From: Bacteroidales bacterium | GTDB taxonomy: Bacteria > Bacteroidota > Bacteroidia > Bacteroidales > UBA10428 | Direction: 5' to 3' | Length of the DNA stretch: 64,000 nt | NCBI GenBank assembly: GCA_016933335.1 | Contig: JAFGBD010000004.1 | Coordinates: 20,019 to 84,018 of the forward strand | Shown: piece by piece, positions 10,213 to 18,912 of the stretch | Layout of the letters: each line of letters starts with the position of its first letter | Numbering within the stretch: position 1 is the first letter of the stretch | The notes under the pieces: generated by a model | Told to the model about the DNA's origin: nothing | Databases searched by the model: none | The model's input: the letters and a program-made list of their open reading frames with translations, nothing else | Program-made: the position numbers and the translations under genes

Positions 10213-10223
10213 GAACCATTATC

Positions 10224-10631
10224 CTAATCACTTTTAAAAACCGTTACAACAATCTTTCTGGCAGACCTGGGACCGTCGAACTCACAAAGAAATATGTTCT
10301 GCCATCTTGATAATCCCAGGTTTCCGTCAATAACAGGAATGGTTTCACCCGGCCCCACGATCCCGGCTTTCAGATGGGCATCGCCATTATCATCCTGGTG
10401 ATCGTGTTCCCACACACCATGCGGGATGAGTTTTTTCAGAAGGTTTATCACATCATTCTGCACTGATTCATCCCAGTTTTCCTGAATCATGATGGCTGCT
10501 GTGGCTCCCTGGACATAAACATTTACAAAGCCTGTCTTAACCCCGCTGGAACTGACAACAGCCCTCACTTCCCCGGTTATATCATACAAACCGTTATGTT
10601 TGCCGGTGCTTACTTGAATTATTTTTTGCAT
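10224..10631 (-). CDS. YjbQ family protein (UPF0047, secondary thiamine-phosphate synthase type)
   Basis: The ORF track begins at 10685, but the internal ATG at 10631 (MQKIIQVSTGKHNGLYDIT) fits the family start and gives 135 residues, close to the usual length. Diagnostic segments are 'GFVNVYVQGATAAIMIQE', 'HDHQDDNGDAHLKAGIVG' and 'LGLSRWQNIFLCEFDGPR'. The conserved His/Asp/Glu set may bind metal. Members can weakly make thiamine phosphate, but the physiological role is uncertain. It is a single gene convergent with queG. Confidence 0.9.
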   Translation of the reverse strand: MQKIIQVSTGKHNGLYDITGEVRAVVSSSGVKTGFVNVYVQGATAAIMIQENWDESVQNDVINLLKKLIPHGVWEHDHQDDNGDAHLKAGIVGPGETIPVIDGNLGLSRWQNIFLCEFDGPRSARKIVVTVFKSD

Positions 10632-10815
10632 TTTAGTATCTTTATAAAGCGCTCTGAATACCTTTTTGGCAAATTTATAATACAATCAATAATTGAAACC
10701 GGTTTGGCGGAATTAAATGCACAGAAAAGAAAGATACAGAAGAGATAATACCGGATATAGCGGAATGGCAAGAAAATATTTACGGCAGGCCGGGTTCAGT
10801 AATTAATATTCTTGA

Positions 10816-11790
10816 ATGATGGATTTCAGAACAAAAATTGACATACCTGCGAGCAAAGCCAAAATAGATCATACCACCGGAATCCTTTTAATGGGCTCCT
10901 GTTTTGCAGACAATATCGGATTAAGGTTAAAAGACCTGAAGTTCATGGTTGAACATAATCCGTTTGGTGTTCTTTTCAATCCGGTGTCTGTTCAGATTGG
11001 TCTGGAGATTCTCACAGAAAGGAGACTGTTTACTGAATCTGATCTGTACAGCTTTAACGGCAGGTGGATCAGTTTTAATCATTACACCATGTTTTCCGAT
11101 CCTGATCAGAGAACATGTCTTCAAAGAATCAATGATTCCATTGTTTCAGCGTCAGAATTCCTGTCAGATGCCCGGTTTCTTTTTATCACCTTTGGCACCG
11201 CATGGGTTTATGAGTTTCGCAAGACAGGTCAGATCGTGGCCAACTGCCATAAGATTCCTGCCGCTGAATTCAGGCGTTTTTTGCTGAATCCCGGGGATAT
11301 TGTTCATGCCTGTGATGTCCTGCTTGAAAAGCTAAACGCTTTCAATCCTGATCTGAATATTGTTTTCACTGTAAGTCCGATCCGTCACTGGAAAGACGGA
11401 GCGACAGGCAATCAGCTCAGCAAATCCATCCTGCTGGTTGCCATACATCATCTTGTTGAAAGGCATCGGAATGCACAGTATTTTCCTTCCTATGAGATAT
11501 TTATGGATGAGCTGCGTGACTACAGGTTTTATGACAAGGATATGATCCATCCCTCGGAAGCCGGCCTTGATTATGTTTGGGAAAGATTTACCGGTACCTT
11601 CATCTCGGGAGAATCAACCGGTATTATGAAGGAAGTTGAAGAGATCAGAAAAGCCAGGAACCACCGACCCGTTAATCATGATTCGGCCGGATTTCTTGAA
11701 TTCAGGAAGAAGATCCGGAAAAAGATTGACCTGCTGCATCAAAAATACCCGGGACTCAACCTTTCTGAAGAGACGGCATATTTTTCCTGA
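10816..11790 (+). CDS. GSCFA-domain protein (SGNH-hydrolase-like)
   Basis: This 324-residue protein carries the defining GSCFA motif in 'LLMGSCFADNIGLRL' and further family blocks 'EHNPFGVLFNPVSV', 'FITFGTAWVYEF' and 'VSPIRHWKDG'. A histidine in 'DKDMIHPSEAGLDYVWERF' completes an SGNH-type Ser/His arrangement. The family is common in Bacteroidota and presumed to be an esterase or acyl hydrolase, but the substrate is unknown. Two adjacent ATGs (10816, 10819) are equally possible starts. It stands between yjbQ and the TonB receptor without clear operon links. Confidence 0.88.
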   Translation: MMDFRTKIDIPASKAKIDHTTGILLMGSCFADNIGLRLKDLKFMVEHNPFGVLFNPVSVQIGLEILTERRLFTESDLYSFNGRWISFNHYTMFSDPDQRTCLQRINDSIVSASEFLSDARFLFITFGTAWVYEFRKTGQIVANCHKIPAAEFRRFLLNPGDIVHACDVLLEKLNAFNPDLNIVFTVSPIRHWKDGATGNQLSKSILLVAIHHLVERHRNAQYFPSYEIFMDELRDYRFYDKDMIHPSEAGLDYVWERFTGTFISGESTGIMKEVEEIRKARNHRPVNHDSAGFLEFRKKIRKKIDLLHQKYPGLNLSEETAYFS

Positions 11791-11945
11791 GGCCGTTACC
11801 ATAAGCCTGACCTGTATGATACGGCAACAGGCATGGTTGTTTACCTGCCGGCAGCCATATGCCGGAAGATTTATTTGTTTAACATTATTTTGAAATAATT
11901 GAACAAAAGAACAGGAGTGCTGTTACTAGATTTAAAAATATAAAA

Positions 11946-14360
11946 ATGAAGAGATATCTGATATTGACTGCATGGATCATAATCACGGGGATCTTTTATA
12001 TGGCAAAAGCCCAGGAAGAGGGCAGCGGTATTATCGAAGGAAGGATTTACAACGCCAAAAACAATGAACCGATACCATTTGCCAGCATCATCATCTGGGG
12101 GACCAGCATCGGATCCATCAGCGATATGGACGGTAATTTTTTATTTACCGGCATCAGACCCGGTTTTGTTCAGCTGGCTGCCTCTTCCATCGGATTTGAA
12201 AGTTATATTTCACCGGAATTTCTGGTCACCAATGCCAAAAAGAGCTACATCGAGATAGCGTTGACAGAGGCCAATATTGCAATTGATGAGGTGGTGGTAA
12301 AGGCCTCTCCTTTCAGGAAGCAGGAAGAAAGTCCGGTATCACTGAGAAGGATAGGCATTTCAGAGATCGAAAAGAATCCCGGCGGTAACAGGGATATCTC
12401 CAAAGTGATACAGTCATTTCCGGGAGTGGCGTCAACACCGGCATACCGGAATGATGTGATCGTAAGGGGAGGAGGACCAAGTGAGAACCGTTTTTATCTC
12501 GACGGGGTGGAAATACCCAACCTGAATCATTTTGCCACCCAGGGAGCTTCGGGTGGCCCGGTAGGGATCATAAACGTTGACTTTATACGCGAAGTAAATT
12601 TTTATTCAGGGGCCTTTCCGGCAGATAAAGGAAATGCGCTCAGTTCAATCCTTGATTTCAGGCAGGTTGACGGCAACAGGGAAAAAACAAGGTTCAGAAG
12701 CACCATCGGGGCTTCCGATCTGGCTTTGACCCTTGATGGTCCTTTGGGCGACAGGACCTCCTATATTTTCTCTGCCAGAAGATCATATCTGCAACTGCTT
12801 TTTACTGTCCTGGAGCTGCCTTTTCTGCCTGCCTACAATGATTTTCAGTTCAAGATACGTTCAAGACTGAGCGATAAAAACGAGCTGACACTGATCGGCC
12901 TTGGGGCCATAGACCAGTTTGACCTTAACCTGAAGGCCAATGAGACGCCCGACCAGCGTTACATATTAAGTTATATCCCGGTTAATGAACAGTGGAATTA
13001 TACCATCGGAGCAGTTTACAAGCACTTTGGAAAAAACGGTTATGATACTTGGGTATTCAGCAGGAATTATCTGAACAACATCGCCTACAAGCATGAACAG
13101 AATAACACCGAATTACCACGGACCTTTAACTATTCATCGTGGGAATCTGAAAATAAATTCAGGTATGAACATAACAGCGAAACAGAGAATAACTATAAGA
13201 TCAACTACGGGATCAATGCCGAATATGCCAGGTATAACAATCAGACTTACAGGCAGCTTTTTATTTCCGATTCGCTGGCTGACATAAACTACGATACCAG
13301 TCTGGATATGTTTAATTACGGATTATTCGGACAGGTCAGCAGGAAGTATTTAAAAAACAGGTTGTCTCTTTCAGCAGGCATCAGGTTTGACGGGAGCACC
13401 TATTCAAAAGAAATGTCCAACCCGGTAAAGACTTTTTCACCCAGGATTTCTGCCTCATATGCATTATCAGAAAAAATATCGGCGAATTTCAGTACCGGAA
13501 GATTTTATCAGCGTCCTCCTTACACTGCGCTGGGTTATTCCGATAACCAGGGTATTCTTGTTAATAAGAAAAACGGGATTACTTACATATCTGCCGATCA
13601 GGTTGTTGCCGGTATTGATTTCAATCCTGATGAAAGATCGAAGATCAGCATTGAAGGGTTTATCAAATCCTACAATAATTATCCTTTTTCGGTGAATGAT
13701 TCGGTAGCATTAGCCAGCAAAGGTGCGGATTTCGGTACATACGGCGATGAGGAGCTGATCCCGGCAGGACAGGGAAGGGCTTATGGACTGGAGGTATTCG
13801 GCAGAGCGCTTGACCTGAAAGGATTCAATGTCATATTTTCATATACGCTGGTGTGGAGTGAATTTAAGAATACCGGACTTGCATCGGCTGACCGCGGGTA
13901 TATACCTACCTCGTGGGACAACAGGCATCTTTTCAACCTTACCGCCACACGCAGTTTTAAAAAAAACTGGGATGTCGGCTTTAAGTGGAGATATATCGGG
14001 GCAGCTCCTTATACACCCTATGATTATGAGAAGTCTTCCATTCAGGCTGCGTGGGACGCAACAGGCGGGCCATATCTTGATTATTCAAGATTCAATACCC
14101 TGAGACTGAAGCCTTTTCACCAGCTTGATGTGAGGGTTGACAAACAATACTATTTTAGTAAATGGTCGCTTATGTTATATGTCGATATTCAGAATCTGTA
14201 TAACTTCAAGGGTTATGAGCCGGACAGGCTTGTCAGGGCGTCGATTGTAAATCCTGAAGTCAATGACGATGAAGGTAACGGATTATACAGGCTGACATAT
14301 ATACCTTCGGACGGAAGCGGAACCATACTGCCCACTATAGGGATCATGATTGAATTTTAA
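11946..14360 (+). CDS. TonB-dependent outer-membrane receptor with carboxypeptidase-regulatory-like domain
   Basis: The 804-residue protein starts with a signal peptide ending near 'YMAKAQEE'. A CarboxypepD_reg-like beta-sandwich follows (about residues 28-115, 'IIEGRIYNAKNNEPIPFASIIIWG'), then the plug ('DVIVRGGGPSENRFYLDGVEIPN') and a long beta-barrel ending in Phe ('LPTIGIMIEF'). It imports an unknown ligand across the outer membrane using TonB energy. It is not a SusC type, since no SusD neighbour or SusC signature is visible. A lipoprotein gene begins 10 bases downstream and is probably co-transcribed. Confidence 0.92.
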   Translation: MKRYLILTAWIIITGIFYMAKAQEEGSGIIEGRIYNAKNNEPIPFASIIIWGTSIGSISDMDGNFLFTGIRPGFVQLAASSIGFESYISPEFLVTNAKKSYIEIALTEANIAIDEVVVKASPFRKQEESPVSLRRIGISEIEKNPGGNRDISKVIQSFPGVASTPAYRNDVIVRGGGPSENRFYLDGVEIPNLNHFATQGASGGPVGIINVDFIREVNFYSGAFPADKGNALSSILDFRQVDGNREKTRFRSTIGASDLALTLDGPLGDRTSYIFSARRSYLQLLFTVLELPFLPAYNDFQFKIRSRLSDKNELTLIGLGAIDQFDLNLKANETPDQRYILSYIPVNEQWNYTIGAVYKHFGKNGYDTWVFSRNYLNNIAYKHEQNNTELPRTFNYSSWESENKFRYEHNSETENNYKINYGINAEYARYNNQTYRQLFISDSLADINYDTSLDMFNYGLFGQVSRKYLKNRLSLSAGIRFDGSTYSKEMSNPVKTFSPRISASYALSEKISANFSTGRFYQRPPYTALGYSDNQGILVNKKNGITYISADQVVAGIDFNPDERSKISIEGFIKSYNNYPFSVNDSVALASKGADFGTYGDEELIPAGQGRAYGLEVFGRALDLKGFNVIFSYTLVWSEFKNTGLASADRGYIPTSWDNRHLFNLTATRSFKKNWDVGFKWRYIGAAPYTPYDYEKSSIQAAWDATGGPYLDYSRFNTLRLKPFHQLDVRVDKQYYFSKWSLMLYVDIQNLYNFKGYEPDRLVRASIVNPEVNDDEGNGLYRLTYIPSDGSGTILPTIGIMIEF

Positions 14361-14370
14361 TTGATATGAT

Positions 14371-15159
14371 ATGATGAAAAGAACCATTTTATTGATACTT
14401 GTTATCGCAGCTGTACCGGCAATGATCATCAATTCGTGCCGTTCCGGACGGATTGGTGTGCAGACTGCCGGCGTTGACACCATATACACCATTCAGGACA
14501 GAGAGGGTTATCCGGTCGAGTTTCATTTTATAAAGGGCAGTAAACACAATTACCCTTTGATGGCTTTATGGATAACAGATACAGGTAACAATTATTTACA
14601 GACTCTGTATGTTGCCGAATCTGTAGCCAAAGGTGTCTTTAAGCACGGAGAGACATCAACCGGAAAATGGATGCCCGGACCAATCAGACGTCCGGCAGCT
14701 TTACCGGTCTGGGCGCACAGCAGGGGCGTTCCGGAAGAAGACAGTCTCTTTATACCAACCGTTCATACACCCATTGCTGATGCATATACCGGTGCCACCC
14801 CGTTGAATCATTTTGTGATATTTTCCAGGATTCCGGACACCACGAATCACATCTTCAATGTTTATTTTGAAATTAACCAGAGCTGGGACTGGAACGAGTA
14901 CTGGACCAACAACAAATTCCCGGATGATGAGGATTACAAAACCTCCTGCCAGCCTTCACTGGTATATTTTACTCAGATCGATGTGAAAAGCAGTCAGGGT
15001 GTTTATGATCTGAAGTTAATCGGTCACGGGCATTATTCGGGGGATGACGGGAAGATATATCCTGATTTAAGCACTTTCACTACTGCCCTGGAAATCACAA
15101 AAAGGGCTTATGTCGTATTGAAGGAGGCAGAGGGACCAGTTCCTTTAAATCACCAGTGA
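14371..15159 (+). CDS. Putative lipoprotein paired with the TonB receptor
   Basis: A hydrophobic N-terminus followed by 'MIINSCRSG' suggests a lipoprotein signal with Cys near residue 23. The remaining 240 residues appear to be a beta-rich domain ('YPLMALWITDTGNNYLQTLYV') that vaguely resembles DUF2271-type periplasmic proteins, but I do not firmly recognise it. Its start lies 10 bases after the receptor stop, so it is probably a surface or periplasmic partner for the same ligand (inference). Start codons at 14371 and 14374 are adjacent. Confidence 0.75.
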   Translation: MMKRTILLILVIAAVPAMIINSCRSGRIGVQTAGVDTIYTIQDREGYPVEFHFIKGSKHNYPLMALWITDTGNNYLQTLYVAESVAKGVFKHGETSTGKWMPGPIRRPAALPVWAHSRGVPEEDSLFIPTVHTPIADAYTGATPLNHFVIFSRIPDTTNHIFNVYFEINQSWDWNEYWTNNKFPDDEDYKTSCQPSLVYFTQIDVKSSQGVYDLKLIGHGHYSGDDGKIYPDLSTFTTALEITKRAYVVLKEAEGPVPLNHQ

Positions 15160-15231
15160 TTCTGCATGCACATGTCAAACTGTCCGGCAGAATCTGCATA
15201 TACTGTTCAACATCTTCAGCATATCCTGTAA

Positions 15232-16068
15232 TCACACTTCATTATTTTCAACACAATGATTGTTGTATTTGCCGGGGGCCAGGTCGCTTAACTTCTTGAT
15301 GATTCCCCTTTCGGAGGATTTGATGAATGATACGATCTCTTCCCTCATCTGCGACTGTCTGATGTTTTTTTCAATGTATTCAATGGCCTGAGATGTATTG
15401 TACTTTTCCTGGTAGAGAATCCTGTATATGTGATGTATGTCGTCAATCATCTCTTTGGAGAAACCCCGTCTTTTCAGTCCGACATAATTGATACCCTGGT
15501 AGACCACCGGAATGCCTGCTGCTTTCAGGAAAGGAGGAACATCTGAAAGAACACCGCTCATCCCGGATATCATCACGTGTTTTCCTATTCTGCAAAACTG
15601 GTGTATGCTGGACATACCTCCAATGACGGTGAAATCATCTATTTCAACTTCGCCTGCTATCTGAACCCCGTTGGATATGATGCAGTTATCTCGCAGTATG
15701 CAATCGTGTGCAATATGGACATAAGCCATCAGAAGGCAGTTATTCCCTATTTTTGTGATACCTTTTGAGGCTGTTCCCCTGTTTACAGTAACTGATTCAC
15801 GTATCACAGAGTTGTCGCCGATTTCAACAAAAGATTTTTCACCTTTGAATTTCAGGTCCTGAGGGACAGCAGCGATGACTGCTCCGGGAAATACCTTGCA
15901 GTTCCTGCCCAGTCTTGTGCCTTCATATATTATGGCATTGGAGCCAATCCATGACCCGTCACCCACGATAACACCCTTGTCTATTCTGGCAAATGATTCG
16001 ATGGTTACATTAATACCAATGGAGGCATCAGGATGGATTTCGGCCTGCGGAGATATCTGATCATTCAT
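15232..16068 (-). CDS. lpxA: Second LpxA acyl-ACP:UDP-N-acetylglucosamine O-acyltransferase
   Basis: A complete 278-residue LpxA. The beta-helix covers roughly residues 8-195, and a C-terminal helical domain carries the family segment 'YVGLKRRGFSKEMIDDIHHIYR'. The catalytic histidine lies in 'AYVHIAHDCILRDN', and 'GGMSSIHQFCRIGKHVM' is the expected active-site wall. Over the first 75 or so residues it is clearly paralogous to the truncated copy at 1-256, sharing 'PQDLKFKGEK', yet differs at many positions, so it is not a recent duplicate. It precedes no other lpx gene but shares its strand with kdsB, about 110 bases upstream. Confidence 0.95.
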   Translation of the reverse strand: MNDQISPQAEIHPDASIGINVTIESFARIDKGVIVGDGSWIGSNAIIYEGTRLGRNCKVFPGAVIAAVPQDLKFKGEKSFVEIGDNSVIRESVTVNRGTASKGITKIGNNCLLMAYVHIAHDCILRDNCIISNGVQIAGEVEIDDFTVIGGMSSIHQFCRIGKHVMISGMSGVLSDVPPFLKAAGIPVVYQGINYVGLKRRGFSKEMIDDIHHIYRILYQEKYNTSQAIEYIEKNIRQSQMREEIVSFIKSSERGIIKKLSDLAPGKYNNHCVENNEV

Positions 16069-16178
16069 TGCGAAATATTTACAGCCTGAAAAATTATTAA
16101 AAATAATTGAAACAGACTGAGAGATATATCATTAATTGTTAACCGGTATGATGAAGAAATGAACTGTTATACTGCATT

Positions 16179-16946
16179 TCATCCGCCAGTCCAGCGATTT
16201 CTGATCCTCACCAGATCCTCCGGTGTATCTATTCCTATGCTATCATATTCTGTAACATCCAGTTTTATCCTAAATCCGTTTTCAATCCAGCGGAGTTGTT
16301 CAAGCGACTCAGCAACCTCAAGCTCTGAAGGAGGTAATTTTGTAATCCGGGCAAGAATATCTTTTTTATATGCATATATTCCGATGTGAAGGTAGAAACA
16401 GTGATTTGATATCCAATCGTCCTGTTTTTCAACGTTCCTGAGAAAAGGGATAACTGCCCTGCTGAAATAGATGGCATGACCTTTTTTATCAGCTATCACT
16501 TTGACCTTGTTCGGGTCAAACAATTCATCTTTGTTTGTAAAAGGTTTGACAAGTGTGGCAATGCAGTCATCAGGACCTGCAAAACATGTCATCAGTTTTT
16601 TTATTTGTGCGGGCTGAATAAAAGGTTCGTCTCCCTGGATGTTTATAACAATATCATAACCTGTGTTTTCTGCTGATTCGATGGTTTTTATTGCTTCGGC
16701 GCATCTGTCTGTTCCGCTTTTATGATCTGCAGAGGTAAGCACAACTTTTCCTCCGAACTGTTCCACTGCATGGTATATACGTTGGTCGTCCGTTGCCACG
16801 TAAACATGATCGAGGCTTTTGCTGGCCTGTTCATACACACGTTCAATCATCATTTTCCCGGCTATCATGGCAAGAGCTTTTCCCGGGAATCTTGTTGAGG
16901 CATACCTGGCCGGGATAATTCCTATATATTTCAGTTTATTGTTCAT
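16179..16946 (-). CDS. kdsB: 3-deoxy-manno-octulosonate cytidylyltransferase
   Basis: KdsB makes CMP-Kdo from CTP and Kdo, the activated sugar for the LPS inner core. Family motifs are 'IGIIPARYASTRFPGKAL', 'VYVATDDQRIYHAVEQFGG', 'SGTDRCAEAI' and 'INIQGDEPFI'. The ORF extends to 16970, but the ATG at 16946 (MNNKLKYIGIIPARY) gives 255 residues and matches the normal start. It is divergent from the sigma-54 activator and lies upstream of the second lpxA, forming an LPS gene pair. Confidence 0.96.
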   Translation of the reverse strand: MNNKLKYIGIIPARYASTRFPGKALAMIAGKMMIERVYEQASKSLDHVYVATDDQRIYHAVEQFGGKVVLTSADHKSGTDRCAEAIKTIESAENTGYDIVINIQGDEPFIQPAQIKKLMTCFAGPDDCIATLVKPFTNKDELFDPNKVKVIADKKGHAIYFSRAVIPFLRNVEKQDDWISNHCFYLHIGIYAYKKDILARITKLPPSELEVAESLEQLRWIENGFRIKLDVTEYDSIGIDTPEDLVRIRNRWTGG

Positions 16947-17026
16947 GATCTCAGGAGACAATGCCATCAAATAATCATGATTTTCAATACTATTTCGTTT
17001 GTAACTTCGTATTTGGATAGGTGCAA

Positions 17027-17076
17027 TTTATGTAAAAAACTTATATTATTGTAATTTTGTCATACAATTGACAAAA
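17027..17076 (+). promoter_or_regulatory. Candidate promoter with overlapping perfect dyad upstream of the sigma-54 activator gene
   Basis: TAATTTTG (17052-17059) matches the -7 consensus TAnnTTTG, with TTTA 21 bases upstream near -33. Overlapping the -7 box and the predicted start is the perfect dyad TTTTGTCA-N6-TGACAAAA (17055-17076). A repressor site is the simplest reading. The dyad is seen directly; the regulator and function are inferred. Confidence 0.45.
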
Positions 17077-17140
17077 ATTCATATTTTTAAGAAATCAATC
17101 TTTGATGAAGCGGTTGAGATAGTACTTTTTACTGATTTTT

Positions 17141-18367
17141 ATGGATGTTCAGTCGATCAAACAACGTTTTGGAATAATAGGAAATTCTCCTGCACTTAAC
17201 AGGGCAATAGATGTTGCCCTGCAGGTTGCACGTGCTGATTTATCGGTATTGATTACAGGAGAGAGCGGCGTGGGTAAAGAGGTCTTTCCGCAGATTATTC
17301 ATCAATACAGCAGCCGGAAACACGGGACATACATTGCGGTAAACTGTGGCGCCATTCCCGAAGGTACCATTGATTCAGAGCTTTTTGGCCATGAAAAGGG
17401 ATCCTTTACGGGAGCCTATGACAGCCGCAAGGGGTATTTCGAGGTAGCAAACGGGGGTACTATCTTTCTCGATGAGGTAGCCGAGCTTCCTCTTTCTACC
17501 CAGGTCAGGCTTCTCAGGGTACTGGAAACAGGAGAGTTTTTAAAGGTGGGATCTTCAAAGGTCATAAAGACCAATGTCAGGGTTATTGCCGCCACAAATG
17601 TGGATATACAGCAAACCATACAGCAGGGAAAGTTCCGTGAAGATCTTTTTTACAGGCTGAATACAGTGCCCATTGACATTCCTGCGCTCAGGGAAAGGAA
17701 AGAGGATATTCCCATACTGTTCCGCAAATTTTCGCTTGATTTTGCCGAGCGGAACAGGATGCCTGCCATCATGCTCACAGAAGATGCCATGCAAATACTC
17801 ATGAATTACCGGTGGCCTGGTAATATCAGGCAATTAAAGAACATTACCGAACAGATATCCGTCATAGAACAGAACAGGGAGATCACGGCCGATATTATGA
17901 GAACTTATCTTCCCGATTACTATGAGTCAAAGCTTCCGGCATTATTTGATGCGGTTGATCAGAAAACCTTTGCAAACGAAAGGGAAATATTATATAAAAT
18001 ACTGTTTGATCTGAAAACCGATGTCACCGATTTAAAAAAACTGGTATTGGATATCATGCAGAAAGGTAAGGGCGGAATTGAAATTCATGAGGACAATGCA
18101 AGGCTGATCAAAAAGTTGTATGACATTTCGGAACCAGTGGAAGAAGATGGTATGACATCACGGAAAATTGATATCGGAAAAATGGAGGTGAAAGATATAC
18201 AGGATACTGAAGAGATTGTTGAGGAATCCTTATCACTTGAAGAAAAAGAAAAGGAGCTTATAAAGAAGGCACTTGACAAGCATAACGGAAAGAGAAAATA
18301 TGCTGCCGGTGAGCTTGGTATCTCTGAGAGAACATTGTACAGGAAAATCAAGGAATATAATATCTGA
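17141..18367 (+). CDS. Sigma-54-interacting AAA+ transcriptional regulator without receiver domain
   Basis: The 408-residue protein begins almost directly with the AAA+ domain: Walker A 'GESGVGKE', a GAFTGA-type loop reading 'GSFTGA', Walker B 'GGTIFLDEVAEL' and the arginine-finger region 'FREDLFYRLNTVPIDIPALRERKEDI'. The C-terminus is a Fis-type helix-turn-helix ('KRKYAAGELGISERTLYRKIKEY'). Bacterial enhancer-binding proteins of this type open sigma-54 promoters by ATP hydrolysis. No N-terminal receiver or ligand domain is present. A roughly 110-residue linker, partly acidic, separates AAA+ from HTH. LptE follows within 25 bases, so it is in an envelope operon. Confidence 0.93.
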   Translation: MDVQSIKQRFGIIGNSPALNRAIDVALQVARADLSVLITGESGVGKEVFPQIIHQYSSRKHGTYIAVNCGAIPEGTIDSELFGHEKGSFTGAYDSRKGYFEVANGGTIFLDEVAELPLSTQVRLLRVLETGEFLKVGSSKVIKTNVRVIAATNVDIQQTIQQGKFREDLFYRLNTVPIDIPALRERKEDIPILFRKFSLDFAERNRMPAIMLTEDAMQILMNYRWPGNIRQLKNITEQISVIEQNREITADIMRTYLPDYYESKLPALFDAVDQKTFANEREILYKILFDLKTDVTDLKKLVLDIMQKGKGGIEIHEDNARLIKKLYDISEPVEEDGMTSRKIDIGKMEVKDIQDTEEIVEESLSLEEKEKELIKKALDKHNGKRKYAAGELGISERTLYRKIKEYNI

Positions 18368-18390
18368 TCATGAGGCGAATACATGAAGTC

Positions 18391-18903
18391 ATGAAAAAAG
18401 TAATCACATATATTGTCATTTTCATATTGCTGATATCTCTGTATTCCTGCTTTACGATGAAGTACTCCACCACCGGTGCATCCATTCCGGTTGAGGCCAA
18501 AACAGTGTCGGTGCAGTTTTTTGAGAACAGGGCCCCGCTTGTTGATGCCACACTAAGCCAGCAGCTTACCGATGCGCTTAAAGATTATATCCAGGCAAAT
18601 TCGAAGCTGATCCTGGTAAACGGTATCGGAGAACTTGATTTTGAAGGTGAAATAACAGGGTATGATTCGCGTCCCACCTCTATTTCAGCAGGTGATATTG
18701 CTGCCAACAGCAGGTTTACAATAACTTTGAATGTGAGGTATACCAATACGTTCGACTCATCCAAGGACTGGGAAATGAGCTTCAGCAGGTTTGAGGAATA
18801 TCCTTATGACCAGTCGTTTGAAGAAGCCCAGGCTGCCTATACAGAAGATATTCTAAAGCTGCTGATCGAAGATATATATAATAAAGCATTTGTCAACTGG
18901 TAG
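18391..18903 (+). CDS. lptE: LPS assembly lipoprotein LptE
   Basis: The protein has a lipoprotein signal 'LLISLYSCFTMKYS' and the Bacteroidota LptE fold, recognised from 'FFENRAPLVDATLSQQLTDALKDYI' and 'LDFEGEITGYDSRP'. LptE plugs LptD and helps place LPS in the outer leaflet. The ORF track begins at 18370, but the ATG at 18391 (MKKVITYIVIF) gives a normal signal peptide and 170 residues. It lies between the sigma-54 activator and the TPR protein, the usual neighbourhood in this phylum. Confidence 0.88.
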   Translation: MKKVITYIVIFILLISLYSCFTMKYSTTGASIPVEAKTVSVQFFENRAPLVDATLSQQLTDALKDYIQANSKLILVNGIGELDFEGEITGYDSRPTSISAGDIAANSRFTITLNVRYTNTFDSSKDWEMSFSRFEEYPYDQSFEEAQAAYTEDILKLLIEDIYNKAFVNW

Positions 18904-18912
18904 AACCGGTGC

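Noticed and set aside
15158-15194. Inverted repeat GATTCTGC/GCAGAATC between the lipoprotein gene and lpxA copy 2
   Set aside because: The loop is 21 bases and there is no T tract on either strand; too weak to call a terminator.
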